A DNA stretch of 64,000 nucleotides from G965212005 sp965212005 (lineage in GTDB: Bacteria; Pseudomonadota; Gammaproteobacteria; Porifericomitales; Porifericomitaceae): positions 496,001 through 560,000 of the forward strand of contig OZ243038.1 in assembly GCA_965212005.1 (NCBI GenBank). Direction: 5' to 3'. Position 1 is the stretch's first letter, and the number at the start of each line of letters is the position of its first letter. The notes beneath the pieces were generated by a model. That model ran no database searches. It saw only the letters and a program-made list of their open reading frames with translations, and had not been told where the DNA came from. Below are positions 8,484-16,800 of the stretch, one piece after another. Both the position numbers and the translations under genes were made by a program.

Positions 8484-9109
8484 TGCACCCGTTCCTCACT
8501 GCCCGCAGCGCTCTCCGCTGCGCCCGTTGCCGCTGGGGCGGCATCTCTCTCCGCCTCGATTTCCTTCTGCTCTGCGGCAGGCGCCGGGGCGGCATCTCTC
8601 TCCGCCTCGATTTCCTTCTGCTCTGCGGCAGGTGCCGGGGCGGCATCTCTCTCCGCCTCAATTTCCTTCTGCTCTGCGGCAGGCGCCGGGGCGGCATCTC
8701 TCTCCGCCTCAATTTCCTTCTGCTCTGCGGCAGGCGCCGGGGCCTCCGGCCCGGCATCAATGCTCTTCTGCACCCGCCGCGCCTCCTTCTCCCTGTCCCG
8801 GGCCAGTATGGAAGGTTCCACCATGGCCTGGTCACGGCGGAGCACCAGGGAGCGCAACACGGCGTCGTTAAATCGGAAGGCACGGCTTAACTCTTCCAGC
8901 ACGGAGTCGCTGCACTCAATGCTCAGCAGCACATACCGGGCCTTGTACATACGCTGGATCGGATAGGCCAGCTGGCGCCGGCCCCAGTCTTCCTGACAAT
9001 GCACCTTGCCTTCGCTTTCTTCTATGATCGAACGGTAGCGCCCGATCATCGCTTCCACTTGCTCATCCTGGTCTGGATGAATCAAAAATACGATTTCGTA
9101 ATGGTGCAT
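8480..9109 (-). CDS. rpsF: 30S ribosomal protein S6 with repeat-bearing C-terminal tail
   Basis: Residues 1-95 form a normal S6 (MHHYEIVFLIHPDQ, RRQLAYPIQRMYKARYV). The protein then continues to 209 residues, far beyond the usual 95-135. The tail contains four copies of a 17-residue unit, AAPAPAAEQKEIEAERD, rich in Ala, Pro, Glu and Lys and strongly charged, likely extended or helical. E. coli S6 also has a variable acidic tail, modified by RimK, so this may be an exaggerated version of a dispensable region. A clear AGAGGA ribosome-binding site precedes the ATG. This is the first gene of the rpsF-rpsR cluster. Confidence 0.95.
   Translation of the reverse strand: MHHYEIVFLIHPDQDEQVEAMIGRYRSIIEESEGKVHCQEDWGRRQLAYPIQRMYKARYVLLSIECSDSVLEELSRAFRFNDAVLRSLVLRRDQAMVEPSILARDREKEARRVQKSIDAGPEAPAPAAEQKEIEAERDAAPAPAAEQKEIEAERDAAPAPAAEQKEIEAERDAAPAPAAEQKEIEAERDAAPAATGAAESAAGSEERVQ
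8537..8740 (-). repeat. Four 51-bp tandem repeats inside rpsF
   Basis: The unit starting ggcggcatctctctccgcct recurs at 8537, 8588, 8639 and 8690, exactly 51 bp apart, with only one or two substitutions between copies. Because the period is a multiple of three, each copy adds 17 residues to S6 without a frameshift. The near-identity points to recent expansion or ongoing slippage/recombination. Confidence 0.97.
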
Positions 9110-9300
9110 TTTTCCTCTATATAGCCAGTTGCGGATGCTGCAAGAGCGTCCGCCTGCCGACGTTGCCGATCCGGTTGCCCGCCCAACGCCGGCACCGTTG
9201 AAATTGTGCGCTGTCCGTCACAGGAAGAGCGGGCAGGTCGTTATTATGGCAAAAACAGCGACGGATGCAACACCCGGAAAGCGCGGCAGCTGCCGGGGGG

Positions 9301-10461
9301 TCAGCGTTGTGACGCAGACAGCAAGCGCTCCAAGGCCTCACTTGCCTGCTGTCCGAAGGTCCATAACGCTCCTTCCGGCTGCAGGCCGCGGGCCGGATGT
9401 AACTCCTGCGGCGGCTCCTGCCCTCGCAGCAGGAAATCCACTATAAGCTGGGCTGAAACCGGAGCCAACAGGATACCGTTACAGTAATGTCCAGTATTCA
9501 GATATGCGTTCGTCAGGTCCGGAACCCGCCCCAGGAATGGCAGTCCGTCCATGCTCGCGGGCCGCAGTCCGGACCAGTGAGCCCGCTGCGGTAAACGCGC
9601 CAACGCGGGCATCAGGCGGACCGCCGCCGCCTGCAATTCCTCCCGGGCCGCCTCGGTTACGCCGGTATCGAAACCGACCGCCTCCAGGGTGCTGCCGACG
9701 ACGATGAGTCCCCCCGGGCGCGGCACCAGGTAGTGTCCCTGGTCCAGCAGCATGCGGCGCAACCGGCAAGACCGGTCACGGTAGGCAATCATCTGTCCCC
9801 GCACCGGGCGCAACGCCGGCATCGGGGCCATCCCGTTCAGCAGCTGACAGCTCCAGGCACCGGCGGCAATGATTACCGCGCCGCAGGTATAGCTGCCGGA
9901 GGAAGTGCGCACCACCTCGATCATGTGGTGCCGCCGCTGCAGTCTACGGACCTCCTCTCCCTGGCGCACCACCACCCCCAGGTGGCGCAGCGACCGGCGC
10001 AATGCGCGCAACAGCCGGCGCGGGTCGACCCGGGCCACCTCGGGCAGCCACAGGCAAGGTGCCGTCACCGCACCCAGGCCCGGCTGCAACTGGCGCGCCC
10101 GGGCGGCGTCGATCCACTCCAGGCGAGTGCCACCGTACGCGGCCCAGGCGCGCGCCTGCTCTTTACCGGGAGAACACGGCATCAGCAGGCCACAGCGGCG
10201 CCAGCCCGGGTCCACGCCACTTTCCTGGCGCAACTGCTCGGCAAAGGCCGGATAGAGCTGCTGACTGCGCCGGACCTGCGCACGCACCGATGCAGGCATT
10301 TTCCACGGTTCCAGCGGACAGAGAATGCCGCCGGCAGCGGCACTTGCCTGGCGTCCGAGCCGTCCTCGCTCCAGCAGCAGGACCTGGTATCCGGCCAGCG
10401 CCAACTCCCGCGCACAGCACATACCGGCGATCCCGCCTCCTATGACCACACAATCATACAT
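9301..10461 (-). CDS. thiO: FAD-dependent glycine oxidase ThiO
   Basis: DAO-family flavoenzyme that oxidises glycine to the imine needed for the thiazole of thiamine. The 386 residues start MYDCVVIGGGIAG, giving the dinucleotide-binding GxGxxG at residues 8-13. ERGRLGRQASAAAGGI and the C-terminal block WSGLRPASMDGLPFLG with NTGHYCNG follow; both are typical of ThiO rather than D-amino-acid dehydrogenase. The open frame extends to 10566, but the ATG at 10461 places the Rossmann motif at the N-terminus as expected. No thiS/thiG neighbours are present. Confidence 0.87.
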   Translation of the reverse strand: MYDCVVIGGGIAGMCCARELALAGYQVLLLERGRLGRQASAAAGGILCPLEPWKMPASVRAQVRRSQQLYPAFAEQLRQESGVDPGWRRCGLLMPCSPGKEQARAWAAYGGTRLEWIDAARARQLQPGLGAVTAPCLWLPEVARVDPRRLLRALRRSLRHLGVVVRQGEEVRRLQRRHHMIEVVRTSSGSYTCGAVIIAAGAWSCQLLNGMAPMPALRPVRGQMIAYRDRSCRLRRMLLDQGHYLVPRPGGLIVVGSTLEAVGFDTGVTEAAREELQAAAVRLMPALARLPQRAHWSGLRPASMDGLPFLGRVPDLTNAYLNTGHYCNGILLAPVSAQLIVDFLLRGQEPPQELHPARGLQPEGALWTFGQQASEALERLLSASQR

Positions 10462-10887
10462 CCATGCTATTTTGCCTGATAGCAGCGATTGTGCAAGTCG
10501 GGCCTGGTCTCGCCGTCCATTACCCAATTGGGGGTAGTAGTAGACACCCAATCGGATTCCCTGCATTACCCCCCGAAAACCGGCACCACTTCAACCTTGT
10601 GCTGCCGGCGAGCCCGGCACCGGGACGGCTGCGGGCGCTCCCGCTACCGCCGCTGCCGTTTCCGCTGCAACGTGCCCGCACAGGCATGCTGACTACCTTA
10701 CATGCCCGAACTGGGCACACAGCGGATTGTGGCAAACCCCCTTGCGACGCGCCCGCACAGGCCCTTTCCGGTGGCGGGAGCGAGCCCGACAGATACCCGG
10801 TGGCGGTGGCATGGCCGGTCCGGGCACCGTGCCCAAAGCCAGGAGATACCGCTCGTCGGCGCGTTCCTGCCGCCGGTCGGAAGCCGC
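10462..10887. other. Intergenic region between thiO and the pilus operon
   Basis: About 430 bases separate the divergently oriented thiO and fimT genes. An in-frame open stretch upstream of fimT (from 10464) has no resemblance to pilins and is read as non-coding. Apart from the promoter-like hexamers listed separately at the right end, I see no RNA gene, repeat or operator. Confidence 0.5.
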
Positions 10888-10915
10888 TTGGACGGACGGA
10901 AAAACGGCTTAGAAT
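10888..10915 (+). promoter_or_regulatory. Candidate sigma-70 promoter of the minor pilin operon
   Basis: TTGGAC (10888-10893) and TAGAAT (10910-10915) are separated by 16 bases and lie immediately before the fimT ATG at 10923. Transcription would begin at or next to the start codon, implying a leaderless message; no Shine-Dalgarno is present either. Prediction by eye only. Confidence 0.4.
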
Positions 10916-10922
10916 CACCAAC

Positions 10923-11546
10923 ATGAAGACACAAAAGTATCGGCAGCGCGGCTTTACGCTGATTGAGGCACTGCTTGCGGTTGCCTTGATCGCGATCCTG
11001 ATGACGCTGGGTGTGCCGGCTTTCACTACCGTCATCAAGGATCAGCAACTGAGTTCCGCCTCCACCGGGCTGTTGAGCGCGATGGCCCGGGCGCGCAGCG
11101 AGGCAGTCAAGCGCAACGCCCGGGTAGTGATCTGCATTGTGGACCCGGCGTCCACTGCCTGCGACGCGAGCGGGACCTGGAACCAGGGCTGGATGGTGTA
11201 CGTGGACGGCGACCGGGACTTTAACTATACCCTTCCGGATAACTGCTCCAGCACCACAGCAGACTGCGCACTGTACCTGGAACGGGGGGTGTCCGCCGTT
11301 ATCAGCATCGATCACGATGATGAGTTTATTGCCTACAACGGTACCGGTGCGCCCGACAGCATCGTATCCTTTCTGGTTTGCGATAATCGCAAAGACGGTT
11401 TGCAAGCAAACGGCTGGAGGGACCCCCCGGCGAAATATGGCAGAGAGATCACGATCGCAGCGAGCGGACGACCGACCATTCACACCTTTGAAGATAGAGG
11501 CAGGGGCGACGTGGACCCCTATTACGTTCACGGGTGCGATTTGTAG
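10923..11546 (+). CDS. fimT: Type IV pilus minor pilin, GspH/FimT family
   Basis: Minor pilin that helps prime pilus assembly at the inner membrane. A short leader precedes the prepilin peptidase site RQRG|FTLIE (cleavage after Gly10, with the conserved Glu at mature position 5), followed by a hydrophobic helix ALLAVALIAILMTLG. The C-terminal domain has four cysteines in the first half (CIVDPASTACDAS, DNCSSTTADCALY), consistent with GspH/FimU folds. The product is 207 residues. It is the first gene of the fimT-pilV-pilW-pilX-pilY1-pilE series. The start is fixed by the leader sequence. Confidence 0.9.
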   Translation: MKTQKYRQRGFTLIEALLAVALIAILMTLGVPAFTTVIKDQQLSSASTGLLSAMARARSEAVKRNARVVICIVDPASTACDASGTWNQGWMVYVDGDRDFNYTLPDNCSSTTADCALYLERGVSAVISIDHDDEFIAYNGTGAPDSIVSFLVCDNRKDGLQANGWRDPPAKYGREITIAASGRPTIHTFEDRGRGDVDPYYVHGCDL

Positions 11547-11611
11547 CCCTGGGTGCCCTGCCTGTGAACCAGCGATTCCACAAACACCCATCCGGCCGCA
11601 CCACCCGGCCC

Positions 11612-12139
11612 ATGAGCACATTCTCCCGTAACGCCGGCTTCACACTGGTGGAAGTGCTGACCGCGCTGGTCATCTTCGCCATTGGCATGCTGGGCATCGC
11701 CAGCCTGCAGGTCAACGGCATTCGCCACACGCACACCGCCTACCAGCGTTCCCAGGCCGTTTTGCTGGCCCAGGACCTGACCGAGAAGATGCGCGCCAAT
11801 CCCCTCGCGATGGCTCCGGCGGACTTGCTCTACCTGCAGGATCCTTCCACCATCGATCCCAGTTCGGTCAACGATTGCGCCACCACCAGCTGCAATTCCC
11901 GCGAACGCGCCGCTTATGATTTGGTGGAATGGTATACCACCATCAACACGCTGCTGCGCGACGGCAACGGCATCGCCTGTCAGGATAGCACCCCGGGCGA
12001 CGGCAGTTGCGACAACCTGCCCGGCGGAGACATCCTCATCCAGATCTCGTGGCAGGAACAGGCGTCGCGCACCGAGGGCTCCCCCGATAACATCCGCGGC
12101 CAGGGACTCTCGCTGAACCTGGGGCCATTGCCGTTATGA
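11612..12139 (+). CDS. pilV: Type IV pilus modification/minor pilin PilV
   Basis: The 175-residue product starts MSTFSRNAG|FTLVE, with the prepilin cleavage after Gly9. The hydrophobic helix VLTALVIFAIGMLGIASLQ is diagnostic of PilV (the GMLG motif). The QDLTEKMRANP segment is also typical of PilV N-terminal helices. The frame is open from 11534, but the ATG at 11612 puts the cleavage site at the correct distance. It ends with an ATGA overlap into pilW. Confidence 0.9.
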   Translation: MSTFSRNAGFTLVEVLTALVIFAIGMLGIASLQVNGIRHTHTAYQRSQAVLLAQDLTEKMRANPLAMAPADLLYLQDPSTIDPSSVNDCATTSCNSRERAAYDLVEWYTTINTLLRDGNGIACQDSTPGDGSCDNLPGGDILIQISWQEQASRTEGSPDNIRGQGLSLNLGPLPL

Positions 12140-13131
12140 CGCACGGTGCCACAGGTGAAACCAGGGGGGCGATCCCGGTCACGCCCACCGTTACCCGGGG
12201 CTTCACTACGGTCGAGGTGCTGGTCGCGCTGGCACTGAGCATGATCCTGCTGGCGGCGCTCCTGGCAAGCTTCGTCGCCAACCAACAGAGCTTCCGGATA
12301 CAAAACGCGATGAATGATTTAAATGATAATGGCCGTTTCGCCATGCAGCAGATCACCTACCATCTGCGCATGTCAAATTTCTGGGGCGGCGGTGCGAGCC
12401 TGGAAAACCAGGCCGCCTATGATCCCAGCACCGACATTAATGAATACTGCGATCTGAGCGCGGGCACACTGGTGGCAACCCGCAACGCCGCAATAGCCAC
12501 CGGTTGCCTGGAAGACCCGATCACAGGCTATACGCACCTGCCCCTGAACAACAGCAGTTACATTCAGGTGAGTTTCGCCGATCCGGCCCCGGTGCCGGAC
12601 GCCGATCTGGACTCCTCGGGTATCTACGTGCGGGGCCGGGCCGGCGGCGCGACCAGCTTTGCGTTCAAGGGCACGGACGTCTCTGTATTCGCGGATACTC
12701 CCCTTGAGGATGCCAGCATGATCAACGTTAGCAATTACCCATTACGGATCTTTCTGTATTACATTGCCCAGTGCGTAACCTCTGATAGCGACGATATCTG
12801 CGATGATGACAATATAAGCAGTGTCACTGCCTCCAGCCGACTGGAGCGGATGGAGTTGACCGGCGACACGATGCAATCGGTACGGATCGCCAATCATGCC
12901 ACGCAGTTGCTCATTCAATACCTGGTCGACGTCAACCTGGACGGTTCGGACCTGCGCCTGGTGAATCCGGGCCCGGATCTTGACGGCTACTTGTCAGACC
13001 CCAATGCCATTCGAAGCGTAGTCGGTGCCCGGGTGAGCCTGGAAATGCAGCACCCGGTACGCCTGCCCGGTCGTACTACCCCGCTGCTGCGAGTCTTCAG
13101 CTCCGTGGTGAAACTGCGCAATACCAACTGA
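12136..13131 (+). CDS. pilW: Type IV pilus minor pilin PilW
   Basis: The 331-residue product has the prepilin site TRG|FTTVE (cleavage after Gly22, Glu at +5), the helix VLVALALSMILLAALLASFV, and NDNGRFAMQQITYHLRMSNF, the characteristic PilW segment. The long beta-rich C-terminal half has few recognisable motifs, as is usual. The start overlaps the pilV stop (ATGA), indicating translational coupling. It forms part of the priming complex with FimT, PilV and PilX and probably links to PilY1. Confidence 0.9.
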   Translation: MTHGATGETRGAIPVTPTVTRGFTTVEVLVALALSMILLAALLASFVANQQSFRIQNAMNDLNDNGRFAMQQITYHLRMSNFWGGGASLENQAAYDPSTDINEYCDLSAGTLVATRNAAIATGCLEDPITGYTHLPLNNSSYIQVSFADPAPVPDADLDSSGIYVRGRAGGATSFAFKGTDVSVFADTPLEDASMINVSNYPLRIFLYYIAQCVTSDSDDICDDDNISSVTASSRLERMELTGDTMQSVRIANHATQLLIQYLVDVNLDGSDLRLVNPGPDLDGYLSDPNAIRSVVGARVSLEMQHPVRLPGRTTPLLRVFSSVVKLRNTN

Positions 13132-13175
13132 GCACCCGCATACAAGTAAGCGAGATCCCAATGGAGCACACAATC

Positions 13176-13826
13176 ATGAACCTTCATTCCGCGTACTGCC
13201 GGAAGCAGACCGGCGCCGCCCATCGAAACCACCGGACCGGCCTGGCACGGTGGCGGCAGGGATCTCCCTGCGCCCCGCCCCGCACACAACGGGGAGTCGT
13301 GCTCGCCATCGCGTTGATCCTGTTGCTGGTACTGACCCTGTCGGCGGTCACGGCGATGCGCAGCAGCAGCGTTGACCTGAAAATTGTCAGCAACTCGCTG
13401 CTGCGCGAGCAGGCTTTCCAGATTTCAGAGGATACCCGCCTCGCCGCCGGAGGACTGGTCGATGATCATACTACCTACCGGGAGTGGAGCAGCGTCACGC
13501 TGCCCGCAGGCTACACGATCCAGGACCCGACGGGGATCCTCTACGACAACAATAACGCGGAACCGGGCGATTACTCCACGGGCACCGAAGACCTGACGTA
13601 CCAGCATCCGGTCCTGGGCGAACAGACCGCCCGGCTCTACGTCTCCCGCCTGGCCTCTGAACTCGCCGGCGGCACCGCCATCGGGATCGGCGAGGGATAC
13701 ACCGGACTGGGCAGAGGCGTCGCCGGCGGCGGCGGATACCTCTACTACGACATCCGCAGCCTGTCCGGTTATAGCGGCAATGCCCGGGCACTCACCGGGG
13801 CGGATTTTCGCCATGTGATCCGTTGA
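13176..13826 (+). CDS. pilX: Type IV pilus minor pilin PilX
   Basis: The product, about 216 residues, begins with an unusually long charged leader and then QRG|VVLAIALILLL. PilX proteins characteristically lack the +5 glutamate, as here. The SVDLKIVSNSLLREQAFQ segment and the Gly-rich C-terminus follow family pattern. Two ATGs are possible: 13161, or 13176, which I prefer because GGAG sits nine bases upstream. The DFRHVIR ending is unusual but the gene is not truncated relative to homologues. It lies between pilW and pilY1. Confidence 0.82.
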   Translation: MNLHSAYCRKQTGAAHRNHRTGLARWRQGSPCAPPRTQRGVVLAIALILLLVLTLSAVTAMRSSSVDLKIVSNSLLREQAFQISEDTRLAAGGLVDDHTTYREWSSVTLPAGYTIQDPTGILYDNNNAEPGDYSTGTEDLTYQHPVLGEQTARLYVSRLASELAGGTAIGIGEGYTGLGRGVAGGGGYLYYDIRSLSGYSGNARALTGADFRHVIR

Positions 13827-13878
13827 CCGGCACGTTGGCGACAGGCACACACAACCCATAGCAGCAAGAGAACGCATT

Positions 13879-16800
13879 ATGAACGCAGAACGGACTGAAC
13901 GCATTGCCCGCCCGGCCGCTGCCCGGCGTGCCCGCAACGGCTGCGGGCAACACAAGCTCCCGCCCGGCAGCGTGCTGATGATCGGATGCCTGGCGCTGCT
14001 GCCGTTGCCGGCGGCGGCGCAAATCACCAGTGCTTCCGGAGTCAACGTAGCGGACTACAGCGCCGTGCCGGTCTTCCTCTCACTGGACGGCGGGTCGGCA
14101 GTGCAGGGAGCCATCTTCCTCTTTAACATGGCACGCGACCAGGAACTGTTCAAGGAAGCCTATACCGATTTCCATGACCTGGATGAAGACGGTCGGGTGG
14201 ACACCACCTACAACAACAATATCGAGTATTACGGCTATTTCGACCCGCAAAAGTGTTATGATTACGATGAGGGTAACGATTACTTCACGCCCCTTAGCTT
14301 CAGCGCCCGGGATGGCCTGGGCGAATATACCTACGATTGCGGCGGCACTGCCACCACCTGGAGTGGGAATTTTCTCAACTGGGCCAGCACTGTCCGCATG
14401 GACGTGGTACGCAAGGTGCTCTACGGCGGCAAGCGCAGCACCGACACCGGCACCCAAACCATCCTGGAGGGAGCGCGTACCTCCCGGGGACGGCACGCCT
14501 TCGCCAAGGTCGCAGACGTCGGCACAAACCTGCTATTCCGGCTGACGCCACTCACCTCATGGGGTTTGGTTTCGGCGAACCAGCGAATTCTAAGCACCTG
14601 CAGATATACCCCCCAGCCATTTAATTCCTGGTCCCATCTGTCCAATGTTCCCCCCGCACTGAGAATCGGCTATGGGAATTTGCTTTTCTGGGCCACTTTG
14701 ACCGCCGGCAAGCAATGTATCTTTGGTACCCGAGCTGGTACCAACCGTAACAATCCTGATCGCGGAAACTATGCGCAACCCTTCGCTTTGCCTGAGGCTC
14801 CGGTTCCCAACACCACCACCAGCCATAACTTCGTTGTATATCATAATGGAATAATCCCATTCCCTACTCGATTTACTACTCAGCAGCGCCGTATCCCGCT
14901 AGCCGGCGACTCTGAAATGGTCCTGCGGACCGAGGTCTGCCTGCCGGCATTGATCAATGCCGACAACAAAGAGAATTGCCGCCAGTATCCAGACGGCAAC
15001 TTCAAACCCGCCGGCCTGTTGCAGCGCTACGGCGAATCCGGTACCCAGGCTGCTTTCGGCCTGATGGGCGGCGGCTATGCCTTTAACACGTCCTATGCAT
15101 TTCTGCGCCGTGCCGTGCGTGCCGGGCTGGAAAATGAGATTAATATCACAACGGATGGCACGTTCCGCTCACTCGAGAGCACTCCCCCCCCTCGCACCAA
15201 TGAGGGAGATTTCATCGCCGTACTGGATAACACAGTTCTATATGGAGCGCACTTCACTACAACGGGAATTGGTAATTTTTTCAGCCAGGCGAACGTGGGA
15301 AGGCTGAGCTCATTCCCCTCCGGGGCCTGCGTCTTTGAATCAACCCACTTATCGAGTATCCAGCCCACAAGTAACACCCAGAGCGTTTGCAAAAGCTGGG
15401 GCAACCCGCTCTCGGAAATGGTGTATGAGGGTATCGCATACCTGGCTGGTGTAGGCAACGGATATACATCCCTGGGACAGGAAGCAGATGAGCTGGGACT
15501 GTCTCCCCACCTGAATGCGCTGCCCTACACTGACAATGCCGACCTGCTGCCGGCAGGAACGGATGCAGAGCTGGCCTGCGCGCCGGTGAATCAGCTGATC
15601 ATCAGCTCCGGCATCAGCACTTATGATACAGATACGTTCCCGACCCGCAGCCTGGCCGGTAACGGCATCCTGTTCGAGAACCTGATTGCAGCCGCCACTG
15701 ACACCATCGGCGCCAGCGAGTTACGCAGTGGTTCCGAATACTTCATCGGCTCTAACGGCACTACCACGGACTTCATCTGCTCGCCGAAGCGCATCAGTAA
15801 TCTGTCGGACGTGCACGGGATCTGTCCGGACGCACCGAGCCAATTCGGCAGCTTCCTGGCCGCCGGAGCCGCCTATTACGCCCACGTCAATGATCTGCAT
15901 CCGGCCAGGAACGGCGTGCAAACGATCAACACGCTGGCCATCGATCTGCGCCCGGTTACGCCGCTCATTGAGGTGCCCGGCGGCGCGCTCGGCACCCCGA
16001 CCGCGGTTCGCATCATACCCAGCCAGTTGAATAACTCAGCCGTGGGATTGACTTTCCCTACTTCATTAGCCAGCTCTAATGACAGATGCGATCCTATGCC
16101 TCGCGGTGCTCACAGCAACGGGCAGCCGCTGGACGGTGCCGGCCAACTGGTAACTTTTCGCCTGCTGGGCGACTTTCACCGCCAGGATCCAGACCGGGAC
16201 GGCAGCACCAATATTTACCAGAGCCGCTACCTGGTCACCTGGGAAGACGCCGTTGCCGGAGCCGACTTCGACTTTGATGTAGGCGGCATCGTCCAATACC
16301 GGCTGGACACCGGCACTGCACCGATGACCATAGAGGTGTCCACCGAATTTAATCTCATTGATGGCGGCGGCTCACGTGCAACGTTGTTCGGGTTCTCCAT
16401 CCAGGGCACCACGCAGGACGGCGTGCACTTTTATTCCGGTGCCAGGGGCGGTGCGGGTACCGATTACTGTACCGATCCAGCCGAGCGACTGGCACTTTAT
16501 AACAACCCTTACAACACCGATCCCGATAACCCCGTCATCCCGTCCTGCGGCTATCCCTTTCCCGCTTCCGGTGCCACCCGGGAAAACGATCAAAGCGGCG
16601 GCACGCCGGATAACCCGGATGATCTGCTGATTTGCAGTCCCAACGGAGGTGGCGCGCCAGCTCCTTACGATCGACCGGACAGCCCTGGTCAAGTGAGCTA
16701 TACTTTCACCGTCTCCAACAACGCATTGGATGAGGTTCTGCAGACGCCATTGTACTATGCGGCCAAATGGGGCGGTTTTGCCGATCAGAACAACAACGAC

